Positions 56,550-64,000 of a DNA stretch of 64,000 nt are shown here, piece after piece. Within the stretch, counting starts at the first letter, position 1, and each line of letters begins with the position of its first letter. The notes beneath the pieces are model-generated. The model saw only the letters and a program-made list of their open reading frames with translations, did not search any database and had not been told where the DNA came from. A program made the translations under genes and the position numbers. Source of the DNA: Siphonodentalium dalli. Its lineage: Eukaryota > Mollusca > Scaphopoda > Gadilida > Siphonodentaliidae. The stretch lies in NCBI GenBank assembly GCA_032622095.1, contig CP136062.1, positions 1,612,001 through 1,676,000 on the forward strand, written 5' to 3'.

Positions 56550-56862
56550 TAATATCCCAATGATTTTTTATCAGATGAAATTAATAAACGATAAGAACTG
56601 AGTATCTATAACCTAGGAATTAATTTGATCAGTTGTTGTTGTTGTCTGAATATTCCTCCGTTATATCTGAGCACCCTGTAGTTTCTGCTGGATTTTGCGC
56701 AGTAACCTCCCGGAAGTCACGTGTGAAATTTACAAAAAAGCATACACGGTATTTTCGCTCTTGGTATAGAAATATAGAAAAAATATATGACGTCATAATT
56801 CACCTGCATTTAGCTAAAAAGCACCCTTGGTGGTTGCTATAATAAGAGTGTTTCGTGCTTAT
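56550..56862 (+). repeat. Dispersed repeat, copy 1 (inverted at 63163-63515)
   Basis: From TTTTTTATCAGATGAAATTA through GTTGTTGTTGTCTGAATATT, CTGAGCACCCTGTAGTTTCT, GGAAGTCACGTG and TATGACGTCATAATTCACCT to GGTGGTTGCTATAATA. The reverse copy at 63163-63515 matches throughout, with a local insertion of about 40 bases. A third partial copy lies at 22166-22310. A 23-codon stretch of one frame is shared by both full copies. Confidence 0.7.
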
Positions 56863-59383
56863 AAACAAGGTTGCGTCCCAGTGTTGGTATATACGTTTCT
56901 TATTTACGGCTGGTCATATTTCAAAATGTTTTTATTTATTTTATAGTGCGCTCTCTGATATAAACATGGATGAATGAATTCGTTGTTGTATCATAAATTT
57001 GTGATATTGTTTTGGGATTTATTTCGATTAAAACAATGGTTCTGTGTTGCAGTATAGTTATTAATATCGATCTATATAAAACGAGAATCTATTTGAATGT
57101 AAACAACATAAACACATCGCATGCTCGTTGCCAAGCGAAACCGCAATTTTCCTAAAATACAACTTTATAGATTTGTATACTGTGCACGACGGGCTATATT
57201 ATCTAATATGTAAAAACTATGACATACCAAAATAAATCCATATGCAAATTATTAACATGCATTGAAATAATTCACCAAATTGATATTCCAAATTATAAAC
57301 ACATTCCAGTACATAAACTAAAAATAGCAAACTCAACAGAAAACCAAGGTCTAGCGTTTCTCTACGGTGATTAGTTAATGAGATACAAACCAGTGTATGT
57401 CTGATTGGTCATCAAGTTCGGCGTTGCATTGTCATGTACTGCTTGTCACATTTCAAGAAAGTGGCCAAATTTACGATTGTAAAAATGCGATGGCTGAGTG
57501 ATGGTTTGACCAAACTCAGCTAATTTCTAATGGTGTTATGTTAGAGTTAAATTCTGACATGCGGATATAATTCATTACTGAGTAAAATAGTGACAATGGT
57601 GAGGTTCGTCAGTTTGAACAAAGAATTTCCAGACGAAATAGCCTACGTAGCTCGAGTTTGTTTACATCCGCACGAAATTAGGAAAGGAACCGAGCTCTCG
57701 GCATGAAAGTTGGAACTCGATAACACGCACACGGAACAACTTCGCATCATCATTCAGACTTTTATATCATGTTCACAATACTCATAAGTAGTTCAATATA
57801 GTATTGAAGTGGTTGCCTTCAAATGATCGAATTGTTTGGTTTGAAACATTCAGAAAATCCTGCTATCGTGATCAACTTCAAGTTTATCAACTTGTTGAAT
57901 TAAAACGCAATGCAAATATATATTCAGTCGTACATACATATTGGCTATGTACAAATAGATTAAAAGATTGTACTCACAGCTCAGGATGAATTTGTCTTTC
58001 CTTTGTAAACAAACAAAATACAATTGATATTTACGAAATGCGTGGTCACGCCGTCGCGACTCGCGGTACCCCCATCAGATGAGGTCCTAGTGAGGGGGGA
58101 AACAAAAATAACATAATGTTGCGATGGTCCAAGTAAGGAAAACTATTTTAAATAGGCAGAATTGGGGAACTTAAATAACTTTTAAGTTTTAACCTTACTC
58201 ACGATAGCCGCCTATGGTTGTTGACCCTGTCGGGGTACCCCTTACAGTACACACATACGCCCAAGGCTAAACAGTACTGAATCGATCGATTTAACATCGA
58301 TCTATTTGAAAGCGTTACTTAGTTAAAAAGTAGTAATCAATTTCGAAGGCTATTTGTGTCACCAAAAATAGCTGAGATTAGCTGAATTTAGTGTTGATTT
58401 GTTCTTGATCCTTCAAAAATTGGCCGATGCTTCGGCGATCTATCCGTACCGTTCCGTATTTCTGAGCAAATATATGAACTGTACTGCCGGAAGTCACGTG
58501 ATTTTTCGACGAAAATGTTGTATGAAATAAAATCTCCTTCGCGGTATACTGTAATTTATGTGTGACGTCACAAGTACCCGTGCCCACCTGTTACCTATAC
58601 ACGTCCCGAGCTCGAGCGCGCCGAGCGGGGTCATTATAAATATGGTCTGTTACGTGAGATCGACTTCTGAGATTAACACATCAGTACATGCACTGGCTGA
58701 AACACTCGTGTATGCTTTGTGCAAATTTTGATCTTTTAAACATTTAAAACAAATTTATTTATTTTAAATTTTGTATAATATTTTTTAGATTGAATCTGAT
58801 CTGCTGCTGAACAAAAACAAATCTATTTTTTTTAATTAAATTTTTTTTAATTTCCTATTTAGATGTTTAGATTGAAACTTTTAAAATATTTACTTAATTT
58901 AAATAAAAAAAAAACATTTTATTTTTAAATTTAAAATTTTCTCTTTAGATTTTTAGATCGAAACTTCTTATTAAAAAATTAGAAAATTTGAAAAACAAAT
59001 TAAATAAAAATTTAATTTGCTTACAAATTTTAATTAAATGAATACGGCCGTTAAAACATCTTTAAGCGACCCCGAACCACCACACCAAATCGGTCAAAGG
59101 CTGTGGAAGAAAAATCGTGAACAGACCAGAACAGATATACAGATCCCTGAACTCTTTAATATATCTAAACCAGAGAACACACATTCTTTTTGCCATTAAA
59201 TGTGAACATTATGACAAGTGGCATGCCAAATGAAAAACATTGTTATAATCACGGATAAATTTATAACATCATGGCGCAAATATAAATCTCAGTATATTAT
59301 GGTTTGACAATAAAAACATTGTTTGAATATAACCAATTTAACACTGAATGTATGCATGTAATTCAAAATTAGGGTGGAGAAAG
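56863..59383 (+). other. No recognisable gene
   Basis: Fairly unique-looking sequence. A/T homopolymer-rich block at 58740-59040. TGGTCACGCC-GTCGCGACTCGCG at 58045 is locally GC-rich. No frame with recognisable motifs. Confidence 0.35.
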
Positions 59384-59593
59384 ATGGCAGCAGAATATTC
59401 ACTGCAGTCATTGGCCGGCCCAGTCGCTGAATGGTCGAAAATATCCGCTTATAAATATGTGACAGCTGTGGAAACGTCCATTACTTTGAGGATTGCAGTA
59501 TTTGTTCCTGCAATTCAGAAAGTGGATGCAAATTATCATCATAAGTTGGGGTTGTTGCCCATATTAATTGAATGGAGATGGGACAGGATCTAA
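59384..59593 (+). CDS. Small open frame of unknown function (69 aa)
   Basis: ATG at 59384 in good context (AAAGATGGCAG), stop TAA at 59591-59593. Composition is protein-like: an acidic/aromatic start, an Ala/Val/Ile-rich middle (residues about 24-45, possibly amphipathic) and a Trp/Arg-rich end. No family recognised, no repeat overlap seen, and no polyadenylation signal close by. Could be a small gene, an exon or chance. Confidence 0.2.
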   Translation: MAAEYSLQSLAGPVAEWSKISAYKYVTAVETSITLRIAVFVPAIQKVDANYHHKLGLLPILIEWRWDRI

Positions 59594-62500
59594 GTAAACT
59601 ATATGATTGTTCCAACATTGAAACAACATGTACAGTTACATTAACGCGTGCCGCGCATGGTGCGATATATATCGCACGATATTAGACGCAGACCCTTAAG
59701 ATCAGTGTGCGCACATGGTCAGATTGTATGTTTCTATCACTAGAGGAGTTACTACCATTGGACCTTAAGCACATGATGCGATCGGACCGTTCGATCTGGT
59801 TGTTTATGTTCTCGTGAATGCAGTGGATTATTTTTTAAGGTGGTACATGTAGGTCTACATTTTGCATTTATCGGAGGGAATGTAATAAGAATTTCCAATA
59901 ACTACTAATATTACAAGTTTTCTACAATCAACTTACCTGATTTAATTCCCTTCCCAATCAGATATTGCCAAACCATATTGCTAGTGTGATGTCCACATTG
60001 TTTTGTTTTTGTATTCAGCTGTAGCTACTTGAACTTGAAGGACACGGGACGCCATGATGTTTTGAAATAAAACATGTGATCGCATCATGATCATATCATT
60101 AGTTGAATCTGATTGGCTACTGGATTCCAGTTCGCATCAATCGCATATAATCTAAATTATTTGATGTCGTCAGTCCGATAGCACGTATTACACTCCTCCT
60201 CCTATTTAGTATAAACGGGCTCGAGAATGAGACCTGGATCCAGATCCTGGTAATTTTAGGTGTAAATCCAGCAGTCCATTGGTGCCTATCTCTTCGACAT
60301 ATCGACGATTGAATCATTTGTGTAATAGTGTAACATGATTGCCTCAATGATTAATTATGTATCACCTAAACTAATTAGAAAACAAAATAGAGACGGCACG
60401 TCTGGATATGTGCATTTTAGAAGTACGAAGCGCATTCCAAATATCCATTACATTCGTACACACCGCACACTGTTCTGAAGTCTACTCCGATTAAATTTGT
60501 CACAAGGTTGCGGATCAATAATGATGTTGGGCACGTGATTTGAAACCTTTGATTTTTTTGTGTGGTTTATAATCAATTCATGTGGACTTCTAGAACTAAC
60601 AGCATGGACAAGGCAATAATGACCCCCATCCAGAAAGGGAGAAGACGGTTAACATGCTATTGCGTAACTGGCGCACGATATCTTGACTGATTATCTGTCG
60701 TGTATAAATTAAATCGGAGCTCAAAGGTTACCGTTTCCGAAACGATATGCAACAAGTAGTCAGTTGTACATATTCTTCATTCGTCGATTTCACTTTACAG
60801 TCAAACACCAGGTTCACCTATTAAAAGTACAATGCTAATACAAATCAGAATGTTTAATTAAGTAAGATGTCCATGCGTGACACCATTTTGGCAAACCCGC
60901 CATTGTGCAATTGTGACAGTATATGAATTAGGTTTGATCGTCGTGCTGAACGTTTCAAGTTGCGTCCAATGTTGTGCAAATTTCTTTTGAAAATTGGCCA
61001 CTAGACTCCATTCAAAATATAAACTGATGTTTCGCGCTATGAAAAATAATGTATCTTTTGAAGGCGTGTTCAATAGCATGACAACGCACACACCCAAAAC
61101 TATTCAGTATAAGTCCACGGTCGCGTCACCTTAGTTATTTGATACACCCTCATGTTCAGGTTCAGTTAAAATGTAAAGCGATAGCCAGATGCGTCATGGC
61201 TGAAGCACTACACAATGCACTTGAGCCACACATTAACAAGTCTCCGGATCGTGTACTATTCTGTATTTTGTTAAACGATATAACGACTCTAATTTATTAG
61301 GCCGGTACGGATTTAGTTTTCTAGATACCCCGCATGACCGAGCCGTCGAGTAAAACTTGTTTCAGTGGATAAAGGGGTCATTCCCATTTAAGACTAGGCT
61401 GGATGCAGTTTACCCTGAATTCTCACGTAGCAAGAACCGATCTTATTTGTGTAAAAGTCTCGAGATTTCAGTCTTTCCACTGTATTATCGTTGGTTGGCA
61501 AACAAAATCTGACGTGATATGAATTTATTTGTACAATCTGAGAGTTATTTGGCGACACAAAACGAATAAGACAATAAAAACAAATTATATTATGCTTTTT
61601 TCAACTGAAAATCGTAAACATTACGACAAAACCGAGTTTTTTTCAATTTCTTACGGAAACATTTTCTCCAGACATACGAAAATTGGTCACACTTATTGCA
61701 GAGTTAAACAAATATTTACTAGCCGCGACAAACGTCTTAATCGGCTCTCAGTAATGGCTTCTTAATCGTTGCCACAAAATATGCTACATTTCAGTATTTG
61801 AACCATTCTAGGCGCATGTCATGCAAATCCTATACAACATAAATTCGATTGGTATTATTTAAGAACTAAATATAGGACACCTATGTCACGTAGCCTAGTG
61901 GTGAAAGTAGAGTTGGCCATATACAGGAACAAATGAAGAGTCCAGAAGATTTGATAACTTCTATATTTTATAAGCCTCTGCCGGTAAGCACAGTAGGTGG
62001 ACGAACAGAGGAGTTGGTTGTGCGGTGGTCTAAGCGGGAGTGTCTCTGTATCTCGACACGAGTAGTTATTCCAATGTATGGTCTATCATGCATCCAAATA
62101 ATGTATGAGATACCATGATACCCTTGTCTATGACGTATACCATACTATTGTTTACTATAGAATGATACTGGTTTGATCCTTCCTGAAGTATACAATGGTT
62201 GCTACCAGTCACAAACAATTAAGAATATGATCTTGTTAATTATGATTGTGTGTTCTTATACTATATCATTCACATCTCGACGTACATCTATACAATTAAC
62301 CCTAACATTACAATCACTGGAGAAAGGAAGTTTATCCTAGATCCGGAACACATGTAACAATAACTATACTATCGTATGTACTATCGGACAGACTCCCCCA
62401 GTCAGCAGTTTGCAAGTATGGGAAACTAAAGTTTGGGTAGATCCGAGTGTACAGAAGATAGTTGGATCTAGGATCTATAACCGCGAACGCGAACCTGAAA

Positions 62501-62684
62501 AATCAACACATGGATATTCATACACAAACAATCAACATTAAACGAAGTTATTTATCCATGGCGAGTCTGGTAAACATTATGGCACTAGGTCACTGGCGTA
62601 TCAGCGAACTGTTAGTTAACAAGAAAACTCAGATGCATGCATCAGGTCACCCATAAATTATTTATTATATAATTCTTTTAGCAA
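59594..62684 (+). other. No recognisable gene
   Basis: No repeat boundaries, RNA genes or motif-bearing frames. Frames up to 79 codons occur but look random. Confidence 0.35.
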
Positions 62685-63162
62685 TCTATTATATATTTTG
62701 GAACTTCTATATGTCTGTGTGTATGAATGTATCATATTATTATTATTATGTGTTATAGACTCTAAAACTGCTCGACCGATCCGACAAGAATTTGGTATTT
62801 CACGTGCGACCGTGTCCTGACATTGACCTCGTTCATAGTCATTTTTTCTGGACCTCGACCTATCGGACTCAAATTGTGTGTGTAGGACTACTTTGGACCT
62901 TGGGATGATAAGAGCGGGTCCAATTTCACAAATGCGACGGTGTCCTTGGTCTCGCTCATATGCGCTCATATAGGCATGTTTCTGGACCTCGACTGATCTG
63001 ACTCAAATTTGGTATGTAGGCCTACTTTGATCCCGGAAACAATATGGACGGGTTCAATTTCACGTGGGACCGTATCCTTGACCTCGCTCATATAGGCATA
63101 GGTCTGGACCGATCACAAAGAAAACCCTAAATAGCCCGGACGAAGTCGGGTACATCAGCTAG
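62685..63162 (+). mobile_element. Small Helitron (478 bp)
   Basis: Starts TCTATTATATATTTTGGAAC after A (62684), resembling the 5' end of Helitron B (TCTATACTATATATTTTG). Ends with the hairpin CCCGGACGAAGTCGGG (63135-63150), TACATCAG and CTAG (63159-63162) before T. The body holds a tandem repeat of about 134 bp (CTGGACCTCGAC at 62848 and 62982). Non-coding. Confidence 0.75.
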
Positions 63163-63515
63163 TATTATAGCAACCACCAAGGGTGCGTTTTACCTAAATG
63201 CATGTGAATTATGACGTCATATCATTTTTATATAATTTTTATATAATTTTTATATATTTCTATATACCATGAGAGAAATTACCGTGTACGTTTATTTGTG
63301 AATTTAACACGTGACTTCCGGTGGTGACTGCGCAGAATCCTGCAGAAACTACAGGGTGCTCAGATATAACGGAGGAATATGCAGACAACAACAACAACTG
63401 ATCAAATTCATTCCCAGATTCTAGAATGTACCCGACTTTCAAGTTTACCCTATTCAGTTCTTTCTGAGGATTAATTACATCCTTTTCATCTGATAAAAAT
63501 AATTGGTATATCATT
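63163..63515 (-). repeat. Dispersed repeat, copy 2
   Basis: Reverse copy of 56550-56862, beginning TATTATAGCAACCACCAAGG directly after the Helitron CTAG and ending near TTTTCATCTGATAAAAATAA. Confidence 0.7.
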
Positions 63516-64000
63516 AGCATAATAATTAATTACCCCCGTCAAGCGACCGTCCTGTCAGTGTCATCCGGCTTACGGCAGTTACTTGATCGGAAATTACTTC
63601 CGTATATCCCATAGACCGATAAGGCCTTCACCTTCGCTTCATGGCAAACAATTTTCACGAATGTACGAGTGTACGTAGATTAATTAATCGCTTGATTTCG
63701 TGACAATCGACAGTTACTGAGTTAGGCTTCACTGTAAACTGTTACAGACAACAATGATCAAGATTCCAGAATCATTCAATCAACCAAAAAGTTCGAAGTT
63801 CAAAGAAAGATAAAAAGAATGAAAGAACGAATTCTGTGTTACGTGTAAATTATGATAATAAAATTGTAGTATGTTTCCTAGTTACCATCTTCAACTTAAG
63901 TTCAAGGAATTGATATCTGATGACGATTCTTGTGGAGGTGTGAACACAACAGCACAATGCGTGCTCCTGGAGGCATTTTTCTCCAAATCCAAGATTTTTT
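63516..64000 (+). other. No recognisable gene
   Basis: Nothing supportable seen up to the window end. Confidence 0.35.

Overview
The window looks like repeat-dominated nuclear DNA from a marine invertebrate, most likely a mollusc, although the species cannot be fixed. The reasons are the AT-rich composition, the many ACATGTACATGTA-type tracts, the long poly-G/poly-C runs, the absence of compact gene arrays, and many pearl-like (Helentron-type) elements made of tandem cores of about 150-190 bp, an ACGG/CCGT microsatellite and a terminal hairpin. Only one host coding segment is recognised with confidence: a minus-strand exon of a GT43 beta-1,3-glucuronyltransferase at 21073-21492. Almost everything else that can be named is mobile DNA. 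Boundaries below were deduced by eye from terminal repeats, target-site duplications (TSDs) and comparison of copies inside the window. Bases 1-8668 are three head-to-tail non-autonomous Helitrons that share a 3' hairpin and CTAG end. The tail of the first is split by a 6,018-bp element (440-6457) with 6-bp TSDs (AATGTC), AG...CT ends and about 1.8-2.1 kb inverted repeats: the signature of a Maverick/Polinton. It lacks every hallmark gene (polymerase, integrase, ATPase, protease, capsid) but carries two small plus-strand genes, 3486-3809 and 4015-4569, each preceded by the same TTATAAGAG motif. A paralogous Helitron tail at 8617-8668 acts as an in-window empty site. This miniature Maverick is the main find. 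Bases 8669-21000 hold a triple-hairpin block, a Tc1/mariner-like MITE (9781-10168), a Harbinger-like 1.4-kb element with TTA TSD (11175-12574) carrying a promoter-like region and small open frames, a pearl-like element (14463-16176), a small MITE (16251-16774) and tandem repeats. Bases 21000-36800 hold the GT43 exon, three TIR elements (22962-23646, 23834-26092, 29914-31348) and long inverted copies of dispersed repeats. Bases 37340-45518 are a nest of hAT-type elements (37340-40070, 39464-39985, 42859-43996), an interrupted Tc1-like MITE and a minus-strand Helitron end. Bases 45640-51625 are two large pearl-like arrays. A 926-bp hAT with a decayed BED zinc finger lies at 52003-52928 and another hAT copy at 54676-55859. 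Bases 55860-64000 are mostly featureless, with one small open frame, a 478-bp Helitron (62685-63162) and an inverted pair of dispersed repeats. No tRNA, rRNA, CRISPR array or bacterial-type operon was seen.
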